Assembly (NCBI GenBank): GCA_937894065.1
Contig: CALCST010000041.1
Coordinates: 1-57,767 of the forward strand
Direction: 5' to 3'
DNA from: an uncultured Parabacteroides sp.
Lineage (GTDB): Bacteria; Bacteroidota; Bacteroidia; Bacteroidales; Tannerellaceae
Length of the DNA stretch: 57,767 nt
Positions 1 through 9,159 of the stretch are shown here, in pieces (positions within the stretch are counted from its first letter, which is position 1; each line of letters begins with the position of its first letter). The notes under the pieces were generated by a model. That model was not told where the DNA came from. It searched no databases and was given only the letters and a program-made list of their open reading frames with translations. Both the position numbers and the translations under genes were made by a program.

Positions 1-573
1 ACCCTTAATCATTAACAAATTGTGCTCTGGGAGGATCTTGATAACTTGAAGGTTTTGAATTGTAACACGTTCGTTACCTGTTTGACCCGCCATGCGCATA
101 CCCTTGAATACTTTTGCAGGGTAAGAACAAGCACCAATTGAACCCGGTGCACGAAGACGGTTGTGCTGACCGTGTGTTCTTTGACCTACACCACCGAAGC
201 CATGACGTTTAACAACGCCTTGGAATCCTTTACCCTTTGAAGTACCTACTACGTCAACAAAACCTCCTTCTTCGAAGATTTCTACTGTGAGAGTTTCACC
301 TAAAGCAGGCAAATTTGTAAATGATTTGAACTCGGCCAAGTGTCTCATTGGAGCTACTCCTGCTTTCTTGAAGTGACCAGCTTCAGGCTTAGTTGTGTGC
401 TTTTCCTTCTTTTCTTGGAAACCAACTTGAACAGCTTGATAGCCATCATTTTCAATAGTCTTGATTTGAGTAACTACACAAGGACCTACTTCGATAACAG
501 TGCACGGAATATTTTTTCCGTCGGCACTGAAAACGGATGTCATTCCGATTTTCTTTCCTAATAATCCTGGCAT
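1..573 (-). CDS. rplC: 50S ribosomal protein L3, partial (3' end beyond window)
   Basis: The reverse strand from 573 reads MPGLLGKKIGMTSVF, the typical start of L3, and stays open to base 1 (191 codons). It includes the central GFQGVVKRHGFGG and the downstream RAPGSIGACSYP segments characteristic of L3. L3 binds 23S rRNA near the peptidyl-transferase centre and nucleates 50S assembly. The family is about 205 residues in these bacteria, so roughly the last 15 codons lie outside the window. The gene starts 20 bp after the rpsJ stop and should be co-transcribed with it as the beginning of the S10 operon. Confidence 0.96.
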   Translation of the reverse strand, partial: MPGLLGKKIGMTSVFSADGKNIPCTVIEVGPCVVTQIKTIENDGYQAVQVGFQEKKEKHTTKPEAGHFKKAGVAPMRHLAEFKSFTNLPALGETLTVEIFEEGGFVDVVGTSKGKGFQGVVKRHGFGGVGQRTHGQHNRLRAPGSIGACSYPAKVFKGMRMAGQTGNERVTIQNLQVIKILPEHNLLMIKG

Positions 574-593
574 TTCACTTAAAATTTAAATAC

Positions 594-899
594 TTACACT
601 TTAATTTCTACTTCTACACCACTTGGCAATTCCAGTTTCATCAATGCGTCAACTGTTTTTGCTGTTGAACTGTAGATGTCAATTAATCTCTTATAAGATG
701 ACAATTCGAACTGCTCACGAGATTTCTTGTTTACGAAAGTTGAGCGGTTCACAGTAAAGATACGTTTGTGTGTTGGAAGAGGAATTGGACCGCTAACAAC
801 TGCACCTGTAGCCTTTACAGTCTTTACGATTTTCTCAGCTGACTTATCAACCAAAGAATAATCATAAGACTTCAATTTAATTCTGATCTTTTGGCTCAT
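594..899 (-). CDS. rpsJ: 30S ribosomal protein S10
   Basis: The 101-residue product begins MSQKIRIKLKSYDYSLVDKS and contains GPIPLPTHKRIFTVNRS, the S10 signature and loop that reaches into the 30S head. Length and sequence are full and ordinary for S10, which also serves as NusE in antitermination in other bacteria. It sits 27 bp after fusA and 20 bp before rplC. The order rpsL-rpsG-fusA-rpsJ-rplC, with no tuf between fusA and rpsJ, joins the str and S10 operons in the way usual for Bacteroidota. Confidence 0.98.
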   Translation of the reverse strand: MSQKIRIKLKSYDYSLVDKSAEKIVKTVKATGAVVSGPIPLPTHKRIFTVNRSTFVNKKSREQFELSSYKRLIDIYSSTAKTVDALMKLELPSGVEVEIKV

Positions 900-926
900 A
901 TTTTTTATTTTATGAATTTCGAAACA

Positions 927-3056
927 TTATTTGATCAAATCAGCACGTCCCTGAACTTCTGTCAATACCTGCTTAGCAATAGAAGAAGATACCTGAGCAT
1001 AGTGAGAGAACTGCATTGAAGATGTTGCACGACCTGAAGTGATAGTACGCAAAGCTGTTACATAACCGAATGTTTCAGCCAATGGAACTTTAGCTTTTAC
1101 GATACGAGCACCTGTACGGCTTGATTCCATACCTTCAACCTGACCACGACGTTTGTTCAAGTCACCGATTACATCACCCATGCTTTCTTCAGGAGTAACA
1201 ACTTCCATCTGCATGATTGGTTCCATCAAACAAGGACCAGCTTTTTCACATGCATTCTTGAATGCCTGGATAGCTGCGATTTCGAATGACAACTGGTCAG
1301 AGTCTACTGGGTGATATGAACCATCGATCAAAGTTACTTTCAACTTATCAAGTGGGTATCCAGCCAAAACACCATTCTTCATTGCTTTTTCGAAACCTTT
1401 CTGAACTGAAGGGATGAATTCTTTTGGAACGTTACCACCCTTAACTTCATCGATGAATTCCAAAGTGCCTTCGAAACCTTCTGAAGCTGGTTCGATGCGA
1501 ACGATGATATCAGCGAACTTACCACGACCACCAGACTGTTTCTTATATACTTCACGCAATTCGACTGGCTGAGTAATTGCTTCTTTGTAAGTAACCTGAG
1601 GTTTACCCTGATTACATTCAACCTTGAATTCACGTTTCAAACGGTCGATAATGATATCCAAGTGCAACTCACCCATACCGCTGATAACTGTCTGACCTGT
1701 TTCCTCGTTAGTCTGAACACGGAATGTTGGGTCTTCTTCAGCCAACTTAGCCAATCCCATACCCAATTTATCCAAGTCTTTCTGAGTCTTAGGTTCAACA
1801 GCGATACCAATAACTGGTTCTGGGAATTCCATTGATTCAAGTGTGATTGGATGTTCTTCGTCACACAATGTATCACCTGTACGGATATCTTTGAAACCTA
1901 CACCTGCACCTATATCACCACAACCGATAACTTCCATTGGGTTCTGTTTGTTAGAGTGCATCTGGAACAAACGAGAAATACGTTCTTTCTTACCAGAACG
2001 AGTATTCAAAACATATGAACCAGCGTTCATAGAACCTGAATATACACGGAAGAAGCACAAACGACCTACATATGGGTCAGTAGCAATCTTAAATGCCAAT
2101 GCTGTCAATGGTTCTTCAAACAATGGCTTGCGAACAACAACCTTATCAGGATCTCTTGGATCAGTACCTTCAATTGCAGGAGTATCTTCAGGGCTTGGCA
2201 AATATGCACAAACTGCATCAAGCAATGTCTGAACACCTTTGTTCTTGAATGAAGAACCACAAATCATTGGGTTGATAGCCATTGACAATGTACCTTTACG
2301 GATAGCAGCCTTGATTTCATCTTCAGTAATTGTTGAAGGATCATCAAAGTATTTTTCCATCAAAGCATCATCACATTCAGCCAATACTTCCAACATTTTG
2401 TCTCTCCATTCTTCAGCTTCAGCCTGCAATTCTGCAGGAATATCTTCTACTGAATATTCAGCTCCCATAGTTTCATCGTGCCAAAGGATAGCTTTCATTC
2501 TAACCAAGTCAACAACACCACGGAAAGTTTCTTCAGCACCGATTGGAATCTGAATTGGACAAGGATTAGCACCCAAAACATCCTTAACCTGGCGAACTAC
2601 TTCAAAGAAGTTTGCACCAGAACGGTCCATTTTGTTTACATAACCGATACGAGGTACATTATATTTATCAGCCTGACGCCATACTGTTTCTGACTGAGGT
2701 TCTACACCACCAACAGCACAGAATGCAGCTACAGCACCATCCAAGATACGCAATGAACGTTCAACTTCTACAGTAAAGTCTACGTGTCCCGGAGTGTCAA
2801 TCAAGTTAATTTTATATTTATCATTAGCATACTTCCAGAATGTTGTAGTAGCAGCAGATGTGATAGTGATACCACGTTCCTGTTCCTGCTCCATCCAGTC
2901 CATAGTTGCAGCACCGTCATGAACTTCACCAATTTTGTGAGTCAGACCAGTATAGAAAAGAATACGTTCTGAAGTTGTAGTCTTTCCTGCATCGATGTGC
3001 GCCATGATACCGATGTTTCTGGTATACTTCAATTGTTCGTCAGCTTTTGTTGCCAT
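927..3056 (-). CDS. fusA: Translation elongation factor G
   Basis: This 709-residue protein catalyses GTP-dependent ribosomal translocation. The GTPase motifs are intact: AHIDAGKT (about 19-26), DTPGH (87-91) and NKMD (141-144). The rest continues through domains II-V, with the C-terminal GYVTALRTITSGRATSSM segment typical of EF-G. Length matches canonical EF-G, with no truncation. It is preceded by rpsG (26-bp gap) and followed by rpsJ (27-bp gap). Arginine codons are mostly CGT, as expected for a very highly expressed gene here. It could be one of several EF-G paralogues, but its place in the str operon marks it as the housekeeping copy. Confidence 0.98.
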   Translation of the reverse strand: MATKADEQLKYTRNIGIMAHIDAGKTTTSERILFYTGLTHKIGEVHDGAATMDWMEQEQERGITITSAATTTFWKYANDKYKINLIDTPGHVDFTVEVERSLRILDGAVAAFCAVGGVEPQSETVWRQADKYNVPRIGYVNKMDRSGANFFEVVRQVKDVLGANPCPIQIPIGAEETFRGVVDLVRMKAILWHDETMGAEYSVEDIPAELQAEAEEWRDKMLEVLAECDDALMEKYFDDPSTITEDEIKAAIRKGTLSMAINPMICGSSFKNKGVQTLLDAVCAYLPSPEDTPAIEGTDPRDPDKVVVRKPLFEEPLTALAFKIATDPYVGRLCFFRVYSGSMNAGSYVLNTRSGKKERISRLFQMHSNKQNPMEVIGCGDIGAGVGFKDIRTGDTLCDEEHPITLESMEFPEPVIGIAVEPKTQKDLDKLGMGLAKLAEEDPTFRVQTNEETGQTVISGMGELHLDIIIDRLKREFKVECNQGKPQVTYKEAITQPVELREVYKKQSGGRGKFADIIVRIEPASEGFEGTLEFIDEVKGGNVPKEFIPSVQKGFEKAMKNGVLAGYPLDKLKVTLIDGSYHPVDSDQLSFEIAAIQAFKNACEKAGPCLMEPIMQMEVVTPEESMGDVIGDLNKRRGQVEGMESSRTGARIVKAKVPLAETFGYVTALRTITSGRATSSMQFSHYAQVSSSIAKQVLTEVQGRADLIK

Positions 3057-3082
3057 GTATAAAATCTCCTTAATTTGATAAA

Positions 3083-3559
3083 TTAAAATCTGAAGTGAGC
3101 GAATGCACGGTTAGCTTCAGCCATACGGTGCATATCTTCTTTTCTCTTAAACGCACCACCCTGATTGTTGAATGCATCAACGATTTCAGCAGACAACTTA
3201 TCAGACATAGTTTTACCACCACGCTTACGAGCGAAGATGATAAGGTTCTTCATAGAGATTGACTCTTTACGATCCGGGCGGATCTCAGTAGGTACCTGGA
3301 ATGTAGCTCCACCGACACGGCGTGATTTAACTTCAACTTGAGGGGTAATATTGTCAAGTGCAGCTTTCCAAATTTCAAGTGCAGACTTTTCTTCATTAGG
3401 CAATTTAGCCTTAACTGCTTCAAGAGCAGAATAGAAAATTTCGAAGGCAGTATTTTTCTTGCCATCGTACATCAAATGGTTAACGAATTTCGTAACCTTT
3501 ACATCACCGAAAACAGGATCTGGCAATACCTGTCTTTTCTTTGGTTTTGCTTTTCTCAT
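3083..3559 (-). CDS. rpsG: 30S ribosomal protein S7
   Basis: The 158-residue product begins MRKAKPKKRQVLPDPVFGD and carries the VGGATFQVPTEIRPDRK segment of S7, which binds 16S rRNA at the mRNA exit and organises the 30S head. It is full length. It lies 157 bp downstream of rpsL and 26 bp upstream of fusA. No TAnnTTTG element was found in the gap from rpsL, so it is probably co-transcribed from the rpsL promoter. Confidence 0.97.
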   Translation of the reverse strand: MRKAKPKKRQVLPDPVFGDVKVTKFVNHLMYDGKKNTAFEIFYSALEAVKAKLPNEEKSALEIWKAALDNITPQVEVKSRRVGGATFQVPTEIRPDRKESISMKNLIIFARKRGGKTMSDKLSAEIVDAFNNQGGAFKRKEDMHRMAEANRAFAHFRF

Positions 3560-3716
3560 TTCTTTTCAAAAATTTCGTTTCTTTCTTTGGTTGCCTTTTA
3601 TTTGTCTTCAACAGTTCCGCCGAACCATTTACTCAACCTATTAGCCTATCCAAATACTCAAACCAGCTTTAATACTAAATTTAAATTCTCAGTTTGAAAG
3701 GAATAATGGGTTATTC

Positions 3717-4121
<405 letters not shown>

Positions 4122-4256
4122 TTCTTTTCTTTTTTATTAAACTTTGATTGTGATATTATAACTTTCAATTCTTATTTTCAGGCACAAGGATAGTAATATC
4201 TACTCATAAATCATAAGATTAACATAGTTTTTACATACCCCTCGCTTAAAACGTTG

Positions 4257-4287
4257 CAAAGTTACGCATTTGTTCTCATTCTGCAAT
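4257..4287 (-). promoter_or_regulatory. Promoter of the rpsL-rpsG-fusA-rpsJ-rplC operon
   Basis: On the reverse strand the -7 element TAACTTTG (4264-4257) matches the Bacteroidota consensus TAnnTTTG, and ATTG (4287-4284) lies 19 bp upstream as a -33 element. Transcription should begin near 4250, giving a leader of about 125 nt before rpsL. Such a leader could carry autoregulation, but no ribosomal-protein binding structure was worked out. Confidence 0.7.
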
Positions 4288-4393
4288 ATTTTATTTGTCT
4301 ACAAACCATAGAAATTTGCTATTTTATATTTATTTAACAATAGGATTTATATGTTGTATATCATAAAAAAGGTTCGATACTAAAACTCTAATG

Positions 4394-4401
4394 TATCTTT
4401 G
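4394..4401 (+). promoter_or_regulatory. -7 box for the MBL-fold gene
   Basis: TATCTTTG fits TAnnTTTG exactly. It overlaps an upstream in-frame TTG at 4399, so that TTG cannot be the start. The ATG at 4450 is then about 43 nt into the transcript. No good -33 element was seen. Confidence 0.6.
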
Positions 4402-4449
4402 CTAATAGATAAACTATACATTAATAATATAGATAAAGTAAGAAACAAA

Positions 4450-5265
4450 ATGGGAAAATATGAAACCAAGATTACAATGTTAGGGACTGGTAATGCAGCG
4501 GTAACTAAATGTTATAACACTTGCTTCTGTTTGCATACAGAAAAAGGTATTTTCTTAGTCGATGCTGGCGGAGGAAACGGAATACTATCACAATTAGAAA
4601 AAGCAAATATTTCGCTAACCGACATACATGAATTATTCATTTCTCATGCTCACACAGATCATTTGCTCGGTGCAGTTTGGATTATCCGTGCAATCGCACA
4701 GCTAATACAAAAGAATGCATATTCAGGTAATCTTAATGTTTACGGACACGACAAAGTGATTGACGTTACAGAATGGATATGCAAATCTACTCTTCCTAAA
4801 AAAATAGTAGCATTCATTGGTAACAGGATTATTCTAAACAAACTTGACAAAGGAGACTCATTCGAAGCTGCAGGAGTAAAATGCACTTGTTTCGACATTG
4901 AATCGACAAAAGAAAAACAATATGGATTAAGGATTGAATATGATAAAGACAAAATACTAGCTTTCCTGGGAGACGAACCATATAATCCAAACAATAAGGA
5001 ATATGTAGAAAATGCCGACTGGATGATGAGCGAAGCTTTCTGCTTATATAGAGACAGGGATATTTTCAAGCCTTACGAAAAACATCACAGTACAGCTATC
5101 GACGCTGCACGAACAGCAGCTTCCCTTGGCATAAAGAACCTCATTCTATATCATACAGAGGACAAAACAATAGCAGAAAGAAAAATTAAATATACTGAAG
5201 AAGCAAAACTTGAATTCAAGAATCCGGTATATGTTCCGGATGACTTGGAGAGTATTATTCTATAA
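4450..5265 (+). CDS. MBL-fold metallo-hydrolase (RNase Z-like)
   Basis: The 271-residue product has the metallo-beta-lactamase zinc motif HAHTDH (about 66-71) after a VDAGGG loop and an N-terminal MLGTGNAAVTK strand. This layout is seen in RNase Z and related cytosolic hydrolases, with later SEAFC and KHHSTAIDAA segments supplying metal ligands. It lacks a signal peptide. It may process tRNA 3' ends or hydrolyse a small phosphodiester or lactone; the sequence does not decide between these. The ATG at 4450 is preferred because the open frame's earlier TTG sits inside the promoter. The gene is monocistronic, converging on mutL, with strong hairpins between them. Confidence 0.8.
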   Translation: MGKYETKITMLGTGNAAVTKCYNTCFCLHTEKGIFLVDAGGGNGILSQLEKANISLTDIHELFISHAHTDHLLGAVWIIRAIAQLIQKNAYSGNLNVYGHDKVIDVTEWICKSTLPKKIVAFIGNRIILNKLDKGDSFEAAGVKCTCFDIESTKEKQYGLRIEYDKDKILAFLGDEPYNPNNKEYVENADWMMSEAFCLYRDRDIFKPYEKHHSTAIDAARTAASLGIKNLILYHTEDKTIAERKIKYTEEAKLEFKNPVYVPDDLESIIL

Positions 5266-5288
5266 AAAACATAAAATGATATACTAAA

Positions 5289-5328
5289 AATAGGGCCGGA
5301 CCCATTTTTGATTGGGTTCGGCCCTATT
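5289..5328. terminator. Hairpin terminator after the MBL-fold gene
   Basis: Arms AATAGGGCCGGACCCA (5289-5304) and TGGGTTCGGCCCTATT (5313-5328) pair almost perfectly around an 8-nt loop. The stem is GC-rich compared with its surroundings and is the first of two tandem hairpins between convergent genes. Confidence 0.8.
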
Positions 5329-5333
5329 CCAAA

Positions 5334-5376
5334 ATATATACGGCCCCAAATTCTGATGGGTCCGTATATATTTTTT
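5334..5376. terminator. Second hairpin terminator, convergent with mutL
   Basis: ATATATACGG plus CCCC (5334-5347) pairs with GGGTCCGTATATAT (about 5358-5371), followed on the plus strand by a T-run. It lies immediately before the mutL stop at 5381 and can act in both directions. Confidence 0.8.
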
Positions 5377-5380
5377 CATA

Positions 5381-7237
5381 TTATCTTCCGAATCTCTTAT
5401 CTATTTCGTCATTAGAGAAAATAGTCATAATAGTTTTTCCATCCGGAGTCAGATTTGAATCTGAGCATACAAAAAGCGAGGCAAGCAAATGATCCATTTC
5501 TTTTGCAGTCATTGGCTTTCCTATCGGTATAGCCTGAGCAGATGCCAAAGAAAAGGCTACCATATCTGATACTTCATCATTAACCTTACTTCCTGTTTCA
5601 ATTGCTTTCAAAACTATTTCCTTCAGTAATTTCACACAGTCTGTTCCTTCCATTCCTGATGGAATGCCGTTGATAGAATAACTTCCACCTCCTAAATCAG
5701 AAAGGTCAAAACCAGCAAATGAAAGATCCTCCAACAACAAAGGAAGGCATGCATTCTCCGATGGCGTAAATTCTACAATAGCCGGGAAAAGCATCTGCTG
5801 CGACAATCCTCTTTTCTGTGATATACTTTGTTTATATTGCTCGAAAAGCACACGAATATGAGCCCTATGCTGATCTATAAGCGCCAAACCAGATTTAAGC
5901 GAAGTCACTATATAATGATTCTTATACTGATAGCAAGGCATCAATGTTTCTTCAAACATATTCTTCTCCACAGGTTCTGACTGTTCAAAATCTGTATTGA
6001 TTGCCTTTTCTCTATCAGATTCGAAACTTTCATATAATTGTGCCCAGTCAAATTCACTTCTTGAAGAAGTATGTTCTCTTTCTCCCCCACCGCCGAATGA
6101 AGGAATAGAAGCTGTTGGAGGATTAAAAGGATTATATCCGGAATTCAACTGAACTCTCGGTCTCTCTCTCTGCTCAGTTTCTTTTGTTGGATTATACAAA
6201 GGTATATCTATAGAATCTGCAGAGTTGAAATCAAGAGTTGGTATTGCGCTGGACTTTGCAAGAGTTTCACGAGTTGCTGCCAACAGGATTTGCCATATCG
6301 GCTGTTCATTCTCAAACTTTATTTCCGTCTTTGTGGGATGGATATTCACATCTATTGTGGACGGATCAAGATTCATATAAATGAAATAACTAGGCATTTC
6401 TCCCGGAGGAATAAGCTGGTCGTAAGCTTGCATTACAGCTTTATGAAAATACGGATGCTTCATAAATCTCCCATTAACAAAGAAATACTGTAAAGCACCA
6501 CGTTTAGTTGCTGTATCCGGACGACCAATAAAGCCGGTTATCGAAACCAGAGAACTTTCAGCCTCAAGCGACAGCAATTTCTGATTGAAAGCCTTTCCAT
6601 TTATATTTACAATCCTTTGACGTAACCCTGAAGAAGGAAGATTCAATATCTCAGTATCATTATGGAACAACGACATGGAAATTGAAGGGTTTACCAAAGC
6701 AACACGTTCAAACTCAGTAATTATATGTCTGAATTCTGTTTCATTTGATTTCAAGAACTTTCGTCGTGCTGGAACATTGAAGAAAAGATTCTTGACAGAG
6801 AATACAGAACCTTCAGCACAAGCGTCAGGTTCAGACAATTCCACTTTCGAACCGGAGATGTGTAATTTAGTCCCGAATTCCGCACCTTTAATCCTTGTCC
6901 TCAATTCAACCTGGGCAACAGCCGCTATTGAAGCCAAAGCCTCACCTCGGAATCCCATAGTATGCAAAGAAAACAAATCATCAACACACGAAATCTTGGA
7001 AGTGGCATGACGTTCGAACGACATTCTCGCATCCGTTTCCGACATACCCTTTCCATTATCAACAACCTGAATCAATGTTTTTCCGGCATCCTTTATTATA
7101 ACTTGTATTGAACTTGCTCCAGCATCTATTGCATTCTCAACAAGTTCCTTTACAACTGATGCCGGACGCTGTATAACTTCGCCGGCGGCAATCTGATTGG
7201 CTATATTATCCGGCAATAGATGTATTATATCACTCAT
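5381..7237 (-). CDS. mutL: DNA mismatch repair protein MutL
   Basis: The 618-residue product couples mismatch recognition by MutS to downstream repair. The N-terminal GHKL ATPase is intact: ELVENAIDAG (31-40), DNGKGM (60-65) and GFRGEAL (95-101). A variable linker and a C-terminal dimerisation domain follow. The endonuclease motif is degenerate: DQHRAHIRVLFE stands where DQHAxxExxxxE is expected, and the terminal metal motifs read LTPDGK and FGR instead of CPHGRP and FKR. The start at 7237 is chosen over an ATG six codons upstream because it begins MSDIIHLLP, the family N-terminus, and overlaps the preceding stop as ATGA. It is last in the chaperone operon. Confidence 0.95.
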   Translation of the reverse strand: MSDIIHLLPDNIANQIAAGEVIQRPASVVKELVENAIDAGASSIQVIIKDAGKTLIQVVDNGKGMSETDARMSFERHATSKISCVDDLFSLHTMGFRGEALASIAAVAQVELRTRIKGAEFGTKLHISGSKVELSEPDACAEGSVFSVKNLFFNVPARRKFLKSNETEFRHIITEFERVALVNPSISMSLFHNDTEILNLPSSGLRQRIVNINGKAFNQKLLSLEAESSLVSITGFIGRPDTATKRGALQYFFVNGRFMKHPYFHKAVMQAYDQLIPPGEMPSYFIYMNLDPSTIDVNIHPTKTEIKFENEQPIWQILLAATRETLAKSSAIPTLDFNSADSIDIPLYNPTKETEQRERPRVQLNSGYNPFNPPTASIPSFGGGGEREHTSSRSEFDWAQLYESFESDREKAINTDFEQSEPVEKNMFEETLMPCYQYKNHYIVTSLKSGLALIDQHRAHIRVLFEQYKQSISQKRGLSQQMLFPAIVEFTPSENACLPLLLEDLSFAGFDLSDLGGGSYSINGIPSGMEGTDCVKLLKEIVLKAIETGSKVNDEVSDMVAFSLASAQAIPIGKPMTAKEMDHLLASLFVCSDSNLTPDGKTIMTIFSNDEIDKRFGR

Positions 7238-7539
7238 TGCCAGAATAAATACCAAAACAAGACTGCCAAAACAGCCAATGCAACAATCAGTTTCACATTC
7301 TTATACTGTCGGCTTCGGGCATCATCTCCCCTTCCACGGCTTCTCTTCAGATGCGTTGTACCTTCGATAAAGGTACCTTTTATAGAAGGTTTATAATCCT
7401 CAGGCGATTCTTCCATTCCCATCTCACGCTTTATTTTGCTTATGCGCTCTTCCATGGCTTCCTTGTGAGGATCCCAATAAATCGGTTTATGCTCGAACTG
7501 ACGAGGTTTACGAACATTATAAAATGAAAAAAGTGCCAT
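7234..7539 (-). CDS. Small membrane-anchored protein of unknown function
   Basis: This 101-residue protein begins MALFSFYNVRKPRQFEHKPI. A charged, hydrophilic N-terminal part (arginine and lysine rich, with EERISKIKREMG likely helical) precedes one C-terminal membrane segment (about 82-99, VKLIVALAVLAVLFWYLFW). There is no signal peptide, so the bulk is probably cytoplasmic with a tail anchor. It lies 48 bp after the OstA-like gene and shares ATGA with mutL, so it belongs to this operon. Proteins of this shape recur beside mutL in Bacteroidales, but I know of no function. Confidence 0.75.
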   Translation of the reverse strand: MALFSFYNVRKPRQFEHKPIYWDPHKEAMEERISKIKREMGMEESPEDYKPSIKGTFIEGTTHLKRSRGRGDDARSRQYKNVKLIVALAVLAVLFWYLFWQ

Positions 7540-7587
7540 AATCGTTAGTTTTAAAGTTTATTTGCTCGTGAGTTTACTCTCACACTG

Positions 7588-9159
7588 CTAATGTACGAAT
7601 TTATTGCTTCTTTTTGGCCTGTCTTGCACTTTTCTTTTCTTAACGACAAAAATATCGTCTTTACTCAATGGTCTAAGATAGTCAAACCACATGAAGTCTT
7701 TCAAGGTTTTCTGTGAAGGCTTCAAGTCCGGTATCGGAGTCATAGAACCGACCGGAGAAGGCCATATTTTAAGTTTTTCCAGCTTATTGTCTTTTACCCA
7801 AATAGTAAGATATCCGCTTTTTGTGGCATTAAGTCCAACCATTGAGCCATCATTCTCTATCGGATAAAAGATTGACTCTGCATTTCCTTCAACATCAATC
7901 TGTCTTACAGCTTGTCCGTTGAAATAAGCCTTAAGGTCATTTCCTTTAAGCTGATTGTAGTATGCTGTATCCAATTCCTGTATAGCAAATGCAAATTGCT
8001 TCACATGTGCATGATCTATTGTGGAATCGTTCATATATAAAAGTATAGTATCACCATACAGCTGATATTGCTCATTCCAGATTACAGGATCATTATACAT
8101 ATATAATATAGAGTCCCTGGAGTTGAATTGCATAGAATCGCACACTCCCTGAATATCTGTTCTGAAGAAGCGTACTCCGTAAAAAGCCTTGACTTCACGG
8201 TATGTTGAGTCAATAGTCATCATTTCCAAAGTGTCAGCTCTCAGATACAAAGTATCTCCTTGCGAATATTCCAAGAAAGATGCACTATCAGTTGCAAAAG
8301 CATAACCTGTTTTCTCGTTGTAATATCCATAATTGCCTCGCAACATAACATTCTGCAAAGTATCTTCAATTGACATGCTGCCGAACACTTCACCAAAACC
8401 AGCATCACGGTCGTATGCGATAGAATCACCTATTAGAATCTTGTTTCCCGAAGTTATCTCCGAACGATCCAGCAGCATTGCTGTATTATCTATTGTATTA
8501 TACCATCCCAAAGAAGAATGTATAACACCACTGTCCGAAACAATAACAGAAGGGCCAAGTATAGTAGATAATTTTGTGTCAGTATTATAATGTAGTGTAT
8601 CAGAATACAAAGTAAAGTTCGGATTTTCCAGACGAACGCTATCATTGAATATCGCCAGTTTAGTTGCCGGAGAATATTGTCCGTAAAATGAAGACAACTC
8701 ATTCAACGAATCAACAATAAGACCGCCATCAAAATAATAACCGATATTGGCTATTCTCTCATAATTAAGACTATCGGTGAAAAGCGTAACCTGGCGGTTC
8801 TCCATTCTTACATTATTTCTAAGATATGCAATTTGGGCATTACCGTCATAGAAAAGATAATCACCATACACAAAAAGTGTATCACCTTGTTCCATTCTCA
8901 CATTACTGAAAGCTTCCAGGGAATTAGTCTTCTCAAAGAAATATGCACTGTCGCAATACATATATGAACTGTCATGGCGAAAGCACACATCACCATTCAG
9001 CACCTGTGCATCCGCCATAACTTCTTTGTCGAACGACAATGTATTTGCGTGTTCAAGATAAACTTTAGTCTTTTTCTGCTTTAATGTATCTTGTGTCTGA
9101 GAAAAAACATAAGAACTCAGACACAGAAAACACACTATTAAATTTACAACAAGTCTCAT
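7588..9159 (-). CDS. OstA-like LPS-transport protein (LptA/OstA family)
   Basis: The 523-residue product has a signal peptide (about 1-20, ending SYVFSQ). It then has a long series of short beta repeats typical of the OstA/LptA jelly-roll, such as ADAQVLNGDVCFRHDS, GDTLFVYGDYLFYDG and LFTDSLNYERIANIGYYFDGG. Such proteins bridge lipopolysaccharide across the periplasm or form the periplasmic part of LptD. No C-terminal LptD barrel is present, so it is an LptA-like or OstA_2 protein rather than a full LptD. Its ATG overlaps the SurA-like stop by 4 bp (ATGA), implying translational coupling with the chaperone and a joint role in outer-membrane biogenesis. Confidence 0.82.
   Translation of the reverse strand: MRLVVNLIVCFLCLSSYVFSQTQDTLKQKKTKVYLEHANTLSFDKEVMADAQVLNGDVCFRHDSSYMYCDSAYFFEKTNSLEAFSNVRMEQGDTLFVYGDYLFYDGNAQIAYLRNNVRMENRQVTLFTDSLNYERIANIGYYFDGGLIVDSLNELSSFYGQYSPATKLAIFNDSVRLENPNFTLYSDTLHYNTDTKLSTILGPSVIVSDSGVIHSSLGWYNTIDNTAMLLDRSEITSGNKILIGDSIAYDRDAGFGEVFGSMSIEDTLQNVMLRGNYGYYNEKTGYAFATDSASFLEYSQGDTLYLRADTLEMMTIDSTYREVKAFYGVRFFRTDIQGVCDSMQFNSRDSILYMYNDPVIWNEQYQLYGDTILLYMNDSTIDHAHVKQFAFAIQELDTAYYNQLKGNDLKAYFNGQAVRQIDVEGNAESIFYPIENDGSMVGLNATKSGYLTIWVKDNKLEKLKIWPSPVGSMTPIPDLKPSQKTLKDFMWFDYLRPLSKDDIFVVKKRKVQDRPKRSNKFVH

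Noticed and set aside
4122..4256. Riboswitch or ribosomal-protein leader structure before rpsL
   Set aside because: The leader is long, but I could not build a convincing conserved fold by eye.
4399..4449. N-terminal extension of the MBL-fold protein from a TTG codon
   Set aside because: The TTG lies inside a consensus -7 box, and the added residues have no family resemblance.
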